Shown piece by piece: positions 52,622 to 61,249 of a DNA stretch of 64,000 nt. Numbering within the stretch: the stretch's first letter is position 1; every line of letters starts with the position of its first letter. The stretch lies in assembly GCF_025699255.1 (NCBI RefSeq), contig NZ_JAILWA010000002.1, forward strand, positions 1 to 64,000, in the 5' to 3' direction. This DNA is from Nitrosopumilus sp. (GTDB taxonomy: Archaea; Thermoproteota; Nitrososphaeria; Nitrososphaerales; Nitrosopumilaceae). The notes beneath the pieces are model-generated. The model saw only the letters and a list, made by a program, of their open reading frames with translations, was not told where the DNA came from and made no database searches. The position numbers were made by a program, and so were the translations under genes.

Positions 52622-53526
52622 TTTACATATCCAAGTTTTTTAAGATTTTCTTCAATTTCTTTTTCCTGTTTTTTAATATTGTACATTTCTTGCAACTGAA
52701 AAATCTCTTCCATAGATGACATTTCTTGTTCCACTTTGGATAAGCTATTTGTTTTCGAAATATCTTCCAAAAGTTTTGACATCGCTAAATATGAAACACG
52801 AAGAGTATGATTTGCATATATTACCATTTTGAAATTATTTGAAATCAATTCATCAGTTGTTACATTAGGATATGATGTTGGGATTGAAATTAAGGGAATA
52901 TTTCCTTCCCATTTTTTACTAAACTCAAAAATTTCTTGTGGTGTGTTCTTTTTTGAATGAATGAGAATAGCATCAGCACCAGCTTTTTCATATGCAGTTG
53001 CACGTTTTATTGCTTCATCTATTCCTAAACCTGCAATTAAAGCCTCTACTCTAGCAATAATCATAAAATCATTCGAAATTTTTGCATCCTTTCCTGCAAT
53101 GATTTTTGCAACAAAATCCTTTTCCGGTAAAAGTTCTTGAGTTCCATCTTCTAATAAGCTATTTTGTTTTGGAAATACTTTATCTTCGATGCTAACAGCT
53201 GCAATTCCTGCTTTTTCATATTTTTTTACCATGTGACCAACATTACTAGGTCCACCAAAACCCGTATCACAATCTGCAATAATGGGAATATTACATGATT
53301 CAGCCATATTGGATGCAGCATGTAAAAATTCTGTCATCGTTAGAATGCTTGCATCAGGAAGTGCATGAGTGGCGGAAATGGCAAAGCTTCCAGCCCAAAC
53401 TGCATCAAAACCATGAATTTCTACTAGTTTGGCAGACATGGCGTCAAATGCGCCTCCTACTTTAACAATGGATTGTTCTGCTAATTTTTTTCTTAAACTA
53501 TTAGAACTAGAATTCATTTTAGTCAC
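52618..53526 (-). CDS. pepM: Phosphoenolpyruvate phosphomutase
   Basis: Converts PEP to phosphonopyruvate, the step that creates the C-P bond in almost all natural phosphonates. The 302-residue protein shows the isocitrate-lyase-type barrel with DCDTGFGG (85-92), and the diagnostic mutase motif EDKVFPKQNS at 114-123, which separates it from methylisocitrate lyases (these have a Cys-containing KKCGH motif). The start is GTG 53526, or ATG 53517 three codons later. An AT-rich element shared with the divergent alcohol dehydrogenase gene lies upstream. Confidence 0.95.
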   Translation of the reverse strand: MTKMNSSSNSLRKKLAEQSIVKVGGAFDAMSAKLVEIHGFDAVWAGSFAISATHALPDASILTMTEFLHAASNMAESCNIPIIADCDTGFGGPSNVGHMVKKYEKAGIAAVSIEDKVFPKQNSLLEDGTQELLPEKDFVAKIIAGKDAKISNDFMIIARVEALIAGLGIDEAIKRATAYEKAGADAILIHSKKNTPQEIFEFSKKWEGNIPLISIPTSYPNVTTDELISNNFKMVIYANHTLRVSYLAMSKLLEDISKTNSLSKVEQEMSSMEEIFQLQEMYNIKKQEKEIEENLKKLGYVK

Positions 53527-53544
53527 AATGAAACTAGTTTTTTA

Positions 53545-53555
53545 GCTTATAATAA
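53545..53555. promoter_or_regulatory. Shared AT-rich element between pepM and the alcohol dehydrogenase gene
   Basis: The 47-bp divergent intergenic region contains one TTATAATAAT-type stretch. Its centre lies about 24 bp upstream of the pepM start and about 24-28 bp upstream of the dehydrogenase ATG. Both promoters would overlap, so the two genes are likely expressed together. Confidence 0.4.
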
Positions 53556-53573
53556 TAGATTGTTAAAAAAATT

Positions 53574-54533
53574 ATGATAATGTTTACTATTAAACAGCCT
53601 CCAAAGATTATTTTTGGCAAAAACTCTGTAAGAAATTTCTCTTTTCCTTTAGATAGTTTGGTTATTACCAGTAAAGGTGCTAAATCCCGAGGATGGCTAG
53701 AATATTTAGCATTAAATGATTTTTTACTTTTTGAAGATGTTGAACCTAATCCATCAATTGAGACCACTGAAAAAATTATTTCAAAATTTAGAAATGACTC
53801 TTTTTCTACAATAATTGGTGTTGGTGGAGGAAGCACTTTAGATGTAGCAAAATTTGTTGCCGCAAAATTAAACAAATCTAAAATTTTAATTCCAACAACA
53901 TTTGGAAGTGGTAGTGAAGTTACTAGAATTTCAGTTTTAAAGGTAAATGGAAAAAAACAAAGCTTTCATGATGATAAACTATTTGCTGATATTTCAATCG
54001 TTGATAGTAATTTCATTACCAATACACCTTTGAATATTATAAAAAATTCAGCAATTGATGCTTGTGCACAATGTACAGAAGCTTATGATAGTAAAATTGC
54101 AAATCAATACACAAAATTTCTTTGTGAACATGCTTTCAATTGTTTAGAAAGTGCAATTCTTTCTGAAAATTTTGAACTTTTACCATATGGTTCTCTAATT
54201 ACGGGGTTAGGCTTTGGAAATAGTTCTACTACATTAGGACATGCATTATCATATGTTTATTCTAATGAAGGGTATTCTCATGGGCATGCTTTATCTTATA
54301 CAACTTCAGTTGCCCACAAATTCAACAATTCAAAATTTTATGATCGCTTTAAAACTATTGTAAAAAAATTAAATTTTGAACCTATACATCTTGATGAAAA
54401 TTATGATATTGCATCAGAATTAATTTTAAAGGATAAAAAACATTTAGATAATAATCCTAAATTTATTTCAAAAGATAAGATAATTGAGTTATTACATCTA
54501 CTAAATTCAAAACAATTCTATGACACTTTTTAA
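53574..54533 (+). CDS. Iron-type alcohol dehydrogenase (probable phosphonoacetaldehyde reductase)
   Basis: A 319-residue group III alcohol dehydrogenase, shorter than the usual 370-390. GVGGGSTLDVAKFVAAKL (about 82-99) binds NAD(P), and the metal ligands are recognisable in SAIDACAQCTEAY, TTLGHALSY and SHGHALSYTT. In phosphonate pathways such enzymes reduce phosphonoacetaldehyde to 2-hydroxyethylphosphonate. Its position divergent from pepM, with a shared promoter, supports that. The missing length is mainly in the C-terminal helical domain. Confidence 0.86.
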   Translation: MIMFTIKQPPKIIFGKNSVRNFSFPLDSLVITSKGAKSRGWLEYLALNDFLLFEDVEPNPSIETTEKIISKFRNDSFSTIIGVGGGSTLDVAKFVAAKLNKSKILIPTTFGSGSEVTRISVLKVNGKKQSFHDDKLFADISIVDSNFITNTPLNIIKNSAIDACAQCTEAYDSKIANQYTKFLCEHAFNCLESAILSENFELLPYGSLITGLGFGNSSTTLGHALSYVYSNEGYSHGHALSYTTSVAHKFNNSKFYDRFKTIVKKLNFEPIHLDENYDIASELILKDKKHLDNNPKFISKDKIIELLHLLNSKQFYDTF

Positions 54534-54621
54534 TTTTCATCAAATTTTCCTTTGATTTTAAATATTTGACATAAATTGCCTATTCGGAAAAATATTATTT
54601 TAAATTGATTTAAAACATACA

Positions 54622-56385
54622 TTGAAAAAGAGAATTAAATTGAAGACAAATAATGTTACTAATCAAACATTTTTTTTATCTAAAGTTTCTTTATGCAAGA
54701 TTTTAATTATTGGATTTTTTGGTTTTTATTTAATTTCTAATTTTGCCCCTTATTATGATACAGCAGATGGATATACTTTGGCGACAATTGGGATCAAACT
54801 TTCTCAAGGTCAATATGCAATTACAAATGAATTATTAGAAAATACTGGAAAATTTGAATTCAAACCTGGTGATTGGGCAAATACTATTGATCCTTCTTAT
54901 GCAGTTCCCTTAGGACCAATAGGGTTTCATTTATGGGCATCATTTCTTTATTCTCTAACAGGAAATTTTGGTTTGTTTTATTTTGGTCCAATTTCTGGAA
55001 TTCTTTTACTAATTGTTTCAGAACGTGTATCTACCAAATTATTTGGAAAATATGTTGGTCTTTTAGCAATTTTATTTTTAGTCACAAATCATATTTTCCT
55101 TCGTTCGGCAGTTTCTTTTCAAACTGAAAGTTCAGCTACAATTCTTTTTTTGTTGGGTTTCTACTTTTTAATAAAATTCATAAAGAATTTATCTAACCTT
55201 TCAATTTTTCTAACTTCATTATTTTTATCGGTAGCAACTTTTGTTAGAATTAATAATATAATTTTTTTCCCCGTAGAATTAATTTTCTTATTTTCATATT
55301 TTATTTTTGAACATTTAAGGACAAAAAATAATAAAAAATCACTTTATCAAAAATCATTTTCGAAATCTGCTTTCAAAAAGTCTGCTTTACTTCTAATACC
55401 TTGGATTATTTTCTTTTCATTTTGGTTTGGATATCATGATTTCTTTTTTGGTGATCCATTTACAACTCAAATCATAATTCAGCGTGGTGAAGGAACAACT
55501 GATAAAGAAATTTCATCCTTTTTTGAACTTGAGTCTAGGCATTTTGAAAACATCAAACAATATTCAAAATATCTTTTACCATATCAATTTCCCGCTATGG
55601 AATCGTCATTATTTCAAAATTTTGATCCTCTTTTTGGAAAATTCTGGCTTGGAATAATTTCAATATTGATTTTACTTTCTGGTATAATAATTTCATTAAA
55701 AACACAAGATCATAGAAAAGAAATTTTTGTAATATGTTTTTTCATTCTTTCTACGGTTTGGTTTTATTCAGCTTTAACTTCAGAAGATAGAGCATCTTAT
55801 GGAGTACCTGGTAGATACATGTTTCCTGCATTTATTTTATTTTATATGATAATTGGATTTTTAATTACCAAAATTTTTTCTATTGATAAAAAAAGAATTC
55901 CAATATTTGGATTAAAAATAATTAAAATTTTTGTAATTATTTGTTTGATTATATTTTTTGGAAGTTCAATTTACTTTACTCCATTTGGTCAAGCAATCTT
56001 CAACGGAACTTTTGAAATCCAAAATCCATTTGAATTATCTTTAAATCATCCTCCTGATTTGGAAGGATTAAAAAAAAATAATGTGATTGTAGCCCTAAAA
56101 ACTGATAGAATTTTAGAATATGATGTAATTCCTTTCCAGATAGTACCTATAGATGATAAAATTGCCCCTCCTGATTCCATTTCTTTATTAAAAAATATCT
56201 TAAGTGAAGATTATTCTGTTTTCATATTCAAAACCCCTACTACTATCCATGAAAAGATTGTTTTCCAAGATTTAGCTGATAATCATGAAATAATTTTTAG
56301 TGATTTTTCTAAATCATTTTGTATTCTTTCTATTAAAAATAATGAAAATACTATTACACAAAATGATCAAATATGCCTAGAATAA
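54622..56385 (+). CDS. GT-C-fold membrane glycosyltransferase (PMT/ArnT-like)
   Basis: A 587-residue membrane protein with about 11 hydrophobic helices from residue 24 on. The first extracytoplasmic loop has YYDTADGYTLA, where the Asp matches the catalytic acidic residue of GT-C enzymes, and a GYFLI-like cluster of Leu/Ile/Phe helices follows. The last 130 residues form a soluble domain. It would use a polyprenyl-phosphate-linked sugar on the outer face. The start is TTG 54622 or 54640. It should cooperate with the Dol-P-sugar synthase-like GT2 at 58764. Confidence 0.77.
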   Translation: MKKRIKLKTNNVTNQTFFLSKVSLCKILIIGFFGFYLISNFAPYYDTADGYTLATIGIKLSQGQYAITNELLENTGKFEFKPGDWANTIDPSYAVPLGPIGFHLWASFLYSLTGNFGLFYFGPISGILLLIVSERVSTKLFGKYVGLLAILFLVTNHIFLRSAVSFQTESSATILFLLGFYFLIKFIKNLSNLSIFLTSLFLSVATFVRINNIIFFPVELIFLFSYFIFEHLRTKNNKKSLYQKSFSKSAFKKSALLLIPWIIFFSFWFGYHDFFFGDPFTTQIIIQRGEGTTDKEISSFFELESRHFENIKQYSKYLLPYQFPAMESSLFQNFDPLFGKFWLGIISILILLSGIIISLKTQDHRKEIFVICFFILSTVWFYSALTSEDRASYGVPGRYMFPAFILFYMIIGFLITKIFSIDKKRIPIFGLKIIKIFVIICLIIFFGSSIYFTPFGQAIFNGTFEIQNPFELSLNHPPDLEGLKKNNVIVALKTDRILEYDVIPFQIVPIDDKIAPPDSISLLKNILSEDYSVFIFKTPTTIHEKIVFQDLADNHEIIFSDFSKSFCILSIKNNENTITQNDQICLE

Positions 56386-56398
56386 AATTTGAATTAAT

Positions 56399-57295
56399 CT
56401 ACCATTTATTTTCTAAATAATTTTTTATTGTTTTTTCAATTCCTTCTTCAATTTCTATTTTAGGTTCAAAGCCTAATTGAGATTTCGCTTTTGAAATATC
56501 AGTAATAAAATCATAAGGTTTTACAGTAGTTTCTTTGAAAATAGGCTCAATTTTCTTTCCCATTTTATTATTTATTATCTCAATTAATTCTAAATTAGAT
56601 GGTGAATCTTTACCTCCGATATTATAAATTCCCGTTTGAGGATTTTTGACTGATTTCATTATTGATTCTATTGCGTCATCTATGTATAGGTGATTTCTTC
56701 TAATTTTCCCAGTTCCCATAACTGTTGGTCTTTGATCATTTGCAATCATTTTTACAAAAGTTGGAATTGCTTGCCCATGTGGTTTTGCCACATTATATAC
56801 TCCCATCATCCTTAAAATTACCAAAGAAATATTATTTTCCTTACAAAATATCTGCAAGTATTTTTCTGTTGCAAGCTTACTAGCTCCATAAACAACATTT
56901 GGATCTGTAATATGAAGTTCACTTACTGGATTCTCATTTGGTGTTCCATAAACCATATATGTACTAGAAAAAATTATTGTTTTTAAATTTGGTAAAAATT
57001 TTAACAAATTCATTGTCCCTTTGATATTTAGTTCAACACTATCTGGTCCATTTTTAATTACATCTCTGTCATTAGTGATTAAACTTGCTAAATGAATCAA
57101 AGTATCTATCTCTACTAATTCAGATTCATGTTTTTTAAGATCTTCATTATTTGTAATTTCAGAATGAATAATTTTTCCATCTATTGAATCATCTTTTCTG
57201 ATATCTAATCCAAGATATGGAATTTTTTCATTGATAATTTTTTTACTAAGGATTCTTCCAATTTGACCTGATGCACCTGTTACAAGAATTTTCAT
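56399..57295 (-). CDS. NAD-dependent nucleotide-sugar epimerase/dehydratase (extended SDR)
   Basis: A 298-residue enzyme with NAD motif GASGQIGRIL (7-16), catalytic Ser in FSSTYMVYG and Tyr/Lys in VVYGASKLATEK (about 133-144). Gene order places it third in a minus-strand unit with the PIG-L-type deacetylase and WbqC-like genes, with short spacings (0 and 9 bp). This suggests a shared amino-sugar branch. Its substrate is not determinable. Confidence 0.86.
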   Translation of the reverse strand: MKILVTGASGQIGRILSKKIINEKIPYLGLDIRKDDSIDGKIIHSEITNNEDLKKHESELVEIDTLIHLASLITNDRDVIKNGPDSVELNIKGTMNLLKFLPNLKTIIFSSTYMVYGTPNENPVSELHITDPNVVYGASKLATEKYLQIFCKENNISLVILRMMGVYNVAKPHGQAIPTFVKMIANDQRPTVMGTGKIRRNHLYIDDAIESIMKSVKNPQTGIYNIGGKDSPSNLELIEIINNKMGKKIEPIFKETTVKPYDFITDISKAKSQLGFEPKIEIEEGIEKTIKNYLENKW

Positions 57296-57304
57296 TTTTC
57301 TACT

Positions 57305-58018
57305 CTACAGTTTTTTGTTCATGATTTTTAACGTATCTTCTGGACCTATATTGAAAATAGCATCAATTATTGACAAATTAGGAACAAAGTCAGACGAAGT
57401 TTGATTATAAATTGGATGATTGAATTTTTGAAAAATTAACTTGATATTGTTATCTTCAAATCTAATTTCATTATCAATAATGTATCTAGATGAACCTTTT
57501 CCTGTGCCTGAGATATATTCATCTCCATTTACGGCTTTAATTAGATTAATTATCTTGTCCGTGCCTGTTCCTTCAACTCCTAATTCTGATGAAAATTTGA
57601 TGTTTTTTTGAATATTCAAAACATCTAAAATTTCTTTTATAAATGCAAAATTCAATTCTACCAGACTATCTTGTTTTTGAAAAAATATTTTCTTAAAATT
57701 TTTTGAATATTTATCAAAATATTTTGTTTTATGATAATTTTCAAAAATTTTATTCCAATGTTCATCTTGCCAAGAAACCTTGTGATTAATTTTGATTTGA
57801 TTAATTTTCAGCAAATCATTTTTATTTTCTACTGGAACTGAAATCCATTTTGGTCCTCCTGAAGTTTTGATTTTTGTTCTAATCACATAGCTTTTTCCTC
57901 TTACAAGTTGAACATCATCAAAAATAATAAAAATATCTGAATTCAAAATTTTACGAATTAATCCCATCCAAGGAAGATAATTCGGTTGATGAATTGAAAC
58001 CTTCAAAAATCTATTCAC
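57305..58018 (-). CDS. WbqC-like family protein
   Basis: A 237-residue protein with the clear WbqC start: VSIHQPNYLPWMGLIRKI, DIFIIFDDVQ and RGKSYVIRTKIK, followed by HPIYNQTSSDFVPNLSIIDAIFN near the C terminus. WbqC-family proteins occur in many O-antigen and surface-glycan loci; their reaction is not settled. It starts 1 bp after the deacetylase gene's stop, and is followed 9 bp later by the SDR gene, so the three are co-transcribed. Confidence 0.88.
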   Translation of the reverse strand: MNRFLKVSIHQPNYLPWMGLIRKILNSDIFIIFDDVQLVRGKSYVIRTKIKTSGGPKWISVPVENKNDLLKINQIKINHKVSWQDEHWNKIFENYHKTKYFDKYSKNFKKIFFQKQDSLVELNFAFIKEILDVLNIQKNIKFSSELGVEGTGTDKIINLIKAVNGDEYISGTGKGSSRYIIDNEIRFEDNNIKLIFQKFNHPIYNQTSSDFVPNLSIIDAIFNIGPEDTLKIMNKKL

Positions 58019-58648
58019 TTATTTCCAAATAATGGATATAGGACTAAAAACTTCACATAAGGGAATTTCTACTTTGACACCATTTGACTTACATGCTGCA
58101 ACTATGACTTCTTTTTGAAAATAATTTTTTTTCTGATATGTTTTGTATTTAGATAAAGCTTTGAGTTTATCATTCAAATTTTTCTGATTTAATTGAACAA
58201 AAATTACTGGTTTTGGAAATTTTTCACTTCTTGGAATGTCATATTCCAATATTGTTTTTGTTCTAAAAACTCTAAGACATTCATCATGTCCTACTTGATG
58301 ATCTTGATGAAGATCATATGGTGGAATGAATATACATGATGGATTAATTTTTTTTCCTATTTTCCATAAAAAATCACAAATTTCTTGTCTTGAATAAGAA
58401 AATTCTCTTGTAACAAAATCGCCAAATACAATATTTTCTTTTTTAATGCCTAATGAATTCAAACTATCTTTGCTCTCTTTTAGCACATTTTTGTTATCAG
58501 GATTTTCCTGATTTTTTGAAAGAGTAATTACATGAATAGGAACAGATTTTCCAAGTTTACTAATTACTCCTCCACAACCATATTCTACATCATCAGGATG
58601 ACATCCTACAAAAAGCACCGGACCTTTGCCTAGAATATTTAAAACCAA
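58019..58648 (-). CDS. PIG-L/LmbE-family N-deacetylase
   Basis: A 209-residue zinc hydrolase with the family motif GCHPDDVEYGCGG (HPDD at 17-20) and the third metal-binding HQDHQ near residue 110. PIG-L members remove acetyl from N-acetylated sugars or related amides. It heads an operon with the WbqC-like and SDR genes, so an N-acetyl sugar intermediate of the glycan is the probable substrate. Confidence 0.88.
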   Translation of the reverse strand: MVLNILGKGPVLFVGCHPDDVEYGCGGVISKLGKSVPIHVITLSKNQENPDNKNVLKESKDSLNSLGIKKENIVFGDFVTREFSYSRQEICDFLWKIGKKINPSCIFIPPYDLHQDHQVGHDECLRVFRTKTILEYDIPRSEKFPKPVIFVQLNQKNLNDKLKALSKYKTYQKKNYFQKEVIVAACKSNGVKVEIPLCEVFSPISIIWK

Positions 58649-58733
58649 TTCAATCTTGACTGATTAAATTAATTATTATGTTTTTGTTGTCTATTTCTCA
58701 GTACTAATTAAGATTATTTATTTAGAATACTGC

Positions 58734-58740
58734 TTATATA
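58734..58740 (+). promoter_or_regulatory. TATA box of the GT2 gene
   Basis: TTATATA is centred about 27 bp upstream of the TTG start at 58764 and supports that start as leaderless. Confidence 0.5.
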
Positions 58741-58763
58741 GCCATTTTTTAATAATTAGGCAA

Positions 58764-59693
58764 TTGAAATTAGTCATTTTGATGTTAGCGTATAATGAAG
58801 AAGAAAGAATAGAAAAGACTATTCTAAGAATTCCTAGAAAAATACCAAATATTGATCAAGTTGAAATCTTGGTAGTAAATGATGGCTCTACTGATAATAC
58901 TGTAGATATGGCAATGAATGCTGGTGCAGATAAAATTATTTCACATAAAACTAATCTTGGTGTTGGAGCTGGCTTTATGACTGGTATTAGAAATTCTATC
59001 TCTCTAGGAGCTGATATTGTTGTTACTGTAGATGCTGATGGTGAAGCCAATATTGATCAGATTCCAGATTTGATTAATCCAATAATTAATAATCAATTTG
59101 ATGTAGTTGTTGGAACTAGATTCTGGAAAGGAAATCCATCTACATACAAAAAATTAAATTATTTTGGAAATCAAATTTTTACAAAATTAGTCTCATTTGT
59201 TGCTGGACACAAATTTACTGATACACAAACTGGATTTAGAGCATATTCTAAAGATGCAATTGAAAATATTACAGTTGTAAATAATTTTACTTATACTCAA
59301 GAAGTACTGTTAGATTTACATTTTAAAAAATTTAGAATTGGCGAAACCCCTATTTCTTTTAAACATAGAGAAGATTCTAGATTAGTACATAGTATTACAC
59401 GTTATACACTAAGATCATTATCTATAATTTCTAGTACCCTTGTATACCATAGACCTATAATGGCATTTGGTTTGTTCGGTGCACTTTTGAGCAGTATTGG
59501 AATTATTAGTAAATTAATATCATCTATACCAAATTTTATTGAAATTAATTCAACATTATCGTCTGGTTTGATTTTGTTGGGTGCCGTTAGTTTTATGATT
59601 GGATTATTTGCTCATATTGTTTTTAAACGACAAGCATTTTCGGAAAAAGATCTATTAGAACGAATTAAACGATTAGAAAAATTTAAAGAATAA
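58764..59693 (+). CDS. Glycosyltransferase family 2 (dolichol-phosphate sugar synthase-like)
   Basis: A 309-residue GT-A enzyme. The catalytic domain begins VILMLAYNEEERIEKTI, with VVNDGSTDNT (donor Asp, about 38-47) and VTVDADGE (DxD metal site, about 90-97). Two hydrophobic helices at about 230-290 anchor it to the membrane, as in DPM1-like enzymes with C-terminal anchors. It should load a sugar onto a polyprenyl phosphate for the GT-C enzyme of this island. The start is TTG 58764, supported by the TATA box. Confidence 0.87.
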   Translation: MKLVILMLAYNEEERIEKTILRIPRKIPNIDQVEILVVNDGSTDNTVDMAMNAGADKIISHKTNLGVGAGFMTGIRNSISLGADIVVTVDADGEANIDQIPDLINPIINNQFDVVVGTRFWKGNPSTYKKLNYFGNQIFTKLVSFVAGHKFTDTQTGFRAYSKDAIENITVVNNFTYTQEVLLDLHFKKFRIGETPISFKHREDSRLVHSITRYTLRSLSIISSTLVYHRPIMAFGLFGALLSSIGIISKLISSIPNFIEINSTLSSGLILLGAVSFMIGLFAHIVFKRQAFSEKDLLERIKRLEKFKE

Positions 59694-59696
59694 ATC

Positions 59697-60131
59697 ATGG
59701 ATGATGTTATTATTAGAGAATTAGAATTAGATGATCTAAAAAATGGATTTTTAGAATCCTTGGACTCATTAAAACCTGCAAGCACTCTATCAGAAAAAAA
59801 AGCCTTAGATATTTTTCAAAAAATTAAAAATAATCCTTTTCAACTAGTTTTTGTTGTAATAAAAAATTCCCGAGTTGTAGGATCTGCTACATTAATTTTA
59901 GAACAAAAATTTATTCATAATGGAAAATATGTAGGTCATATTGAAGATGTTGTAATCAATAAAAATTTTCAAAAATCTAAAATTGGCTCAAAATTAATCA
60001 ATACAATTCTAAAACGTGCTGAAAGTGAAGGATGCTATAAATCAGTTTTAGATTGTTTAGATGATGTTGCACCATTTTATGAAAAACTGGGTTTTGTTAG
60101 ACATCTAAAAGGAATGAGATTCAATCATTAG
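59697..60131 (+). CDS. GNAT acetyltransferase (glucosamine-6-phosphate N-acetyltransferase-like)
   Basis: A 144-residue GNAT protein with VGHIEDVVINKNFQKSKIGS (acetyl-CoA loop, about 81-100) and CLDDVAPFYEKLGF (about 120-133), a pattern that resembles eukaryotic-type GNA1. If it is that enzyme it supplies GlcNAc-6-phosphate for UDP-GlcNAc, the precursor of all amino sugars made here. It lies 3 bp after the GT2 gene. Confidence 0.78.
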   Translation: MDDVIIRELELDDLKNGFLESLDSLKPASTLSEKKALDIFQKIKNNPFQLVFVVIKNSRVVGSATLILEQKFIHNGKYVGHIEDVVINKNFQKSKIGSKLINTILKRAESEGCYKSVLDCLDDVAPFYEKLGFVRHLKGMRFNH

Positions 60132-60225
60132 GAAAGTTCTTTGAGTTTAATAACACTAAAAATAATATTAGCTAATCAATTCATATTATAATCTTCAAAA
60201 AACACCTATAATCATAGGAATAAAA

Positions 60226-61164
60226 ATGAAAATTAAAAATTTTTTTGACAAAATCATATTAGCATTAGCAGCAACAATAATCTTTTATTTTGCAATAATA
60301 CTTTACTCTGACTATTCATCCATTGATGAAAAAAATATCACTTTTGATTTTCAATATATTCCAATAATTATTATTTTAATGATAGTCCACACATTAGTTT
60401 CAAGTTTTAAATTTCATAGATTATTACAACAATTAAACAAACCAATTTCTTTTAAAAAAAGTATAAAGATTTTTTTGGGAGGATTATCTTTAGCATTAAC
60501 TCCTGGCGGGTTAGGAACGGCAATAAAATCTGTTTTGTTAAAAAAACAATTTAATTATTCAATTTCTTCAACATTCCCAATAATTTTAATTGAAAGATGG
60601 ACTGAATTAATTGCAATTACCATAATCATTAGTGTTTTAATGATGTGGTCTAATTTTCTAACAAGCCAAATTATTTTAATTTTTGGAATATTATTTGTAG
60701 CAGTATTTGGAATTTTGATTTCAAAATCAAAAACTTTTACTTCAATCAAAAAAATTATTTTAAAAATAAATTTTTTAAAAAAATTATATTCATCCATTGA
60801 TGAGTCTGAAACATCATTCAAAATATTAATGAAAAAAAAGAATTTATTTGAAATAATCTCAATAAGCCTTTCTACAAAATTCATTCATTTAATTACTGTT
60901 TATTTGATTTTTCAATCTGCAGGAATAGGAATTGAATTTTTTGATTCGGGTCAAATCTATTATACATCTTTGCTGATAGGAAATCTATCATTTTTACCTG
61001 CCGGAGTGATAGTTACTGAATCTGGTATGATTGCAATGTTAGTTAATAATGGAATTGATTTCTCATTAGCATCATTAGCTGTAATTTTTATGAGATTTAT
61101 AGGAACTTGGATACCTGCAATTGCAGGAACTATAACATACAAATTTGGATTTAGTCTAAAATAA
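60226..61164 (+). CDS. LPG-synthase-like membrane protein (UPF0104, PF03706-type)
   Basis: A 312-residue protein with about 8 predicted membrane helices and very little soluble sequence. Characteristic regions are GGLSLALTPGGLGTAIK (about 84-100) and GNLSFLPAGVIVTESGMIAML, as in the flippase-like integral membrane domain of lysylphosphatidylglycerol synthases. Archaeal members have been linked to lipid or lipid-linked sugar translocation. A role alongside GT2 and GT-C in this island is inferred from position. Confidence 0.8.
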   Translation: MKIKNFFDKIILALAATIIFYFAIILYSDYSSIDEKNITFDFQYIPIIIILMIVHTLVSSFKFHRLLQQLNKPISFKKSIKIFLGGLSLALTPGGLGTAIKSVLLKKQFNYSISSTFPIILIERWTELIAITIIISVLMMWSNFLTSQIILIFGILFVAVFGILISKSKTFTSIKKIILKINFLKKLYSSIDESETSFKILMKKKNLFEIISISLSTKFIHLITVYLIFQSAGIGIEFFDSGQIYYTSLLIGNLSFLPAGVIVTESGMIAMLVNNGIDFSLASLAVIFMRFIGTWIPAIAGTITYKFGFSLK

Positions 61165-61249
61165 ATTCTATATCTTATCGATTTACTAGAATTTGTAAAA
61201 TATTTTCATGGACACTTATTTATAAACAAGATGAAGATTTCTTAGATAA

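Noticed and set aside
48339-54533. Methylphosphonate synthase MpnS gene
   Set aside because: All frames of reasonable length around the phosphonate module are assigned to other families, and no cupin-type dioxygenase of about 440 residues is present in the window.
60200-60216. Palindrome CCTATAATCATAGG upstream of the LPG-synthase-like gene
   Set aside because: The arms are short and AT-rich and lie close to the start codon; I judged it indistinguishable from chance.
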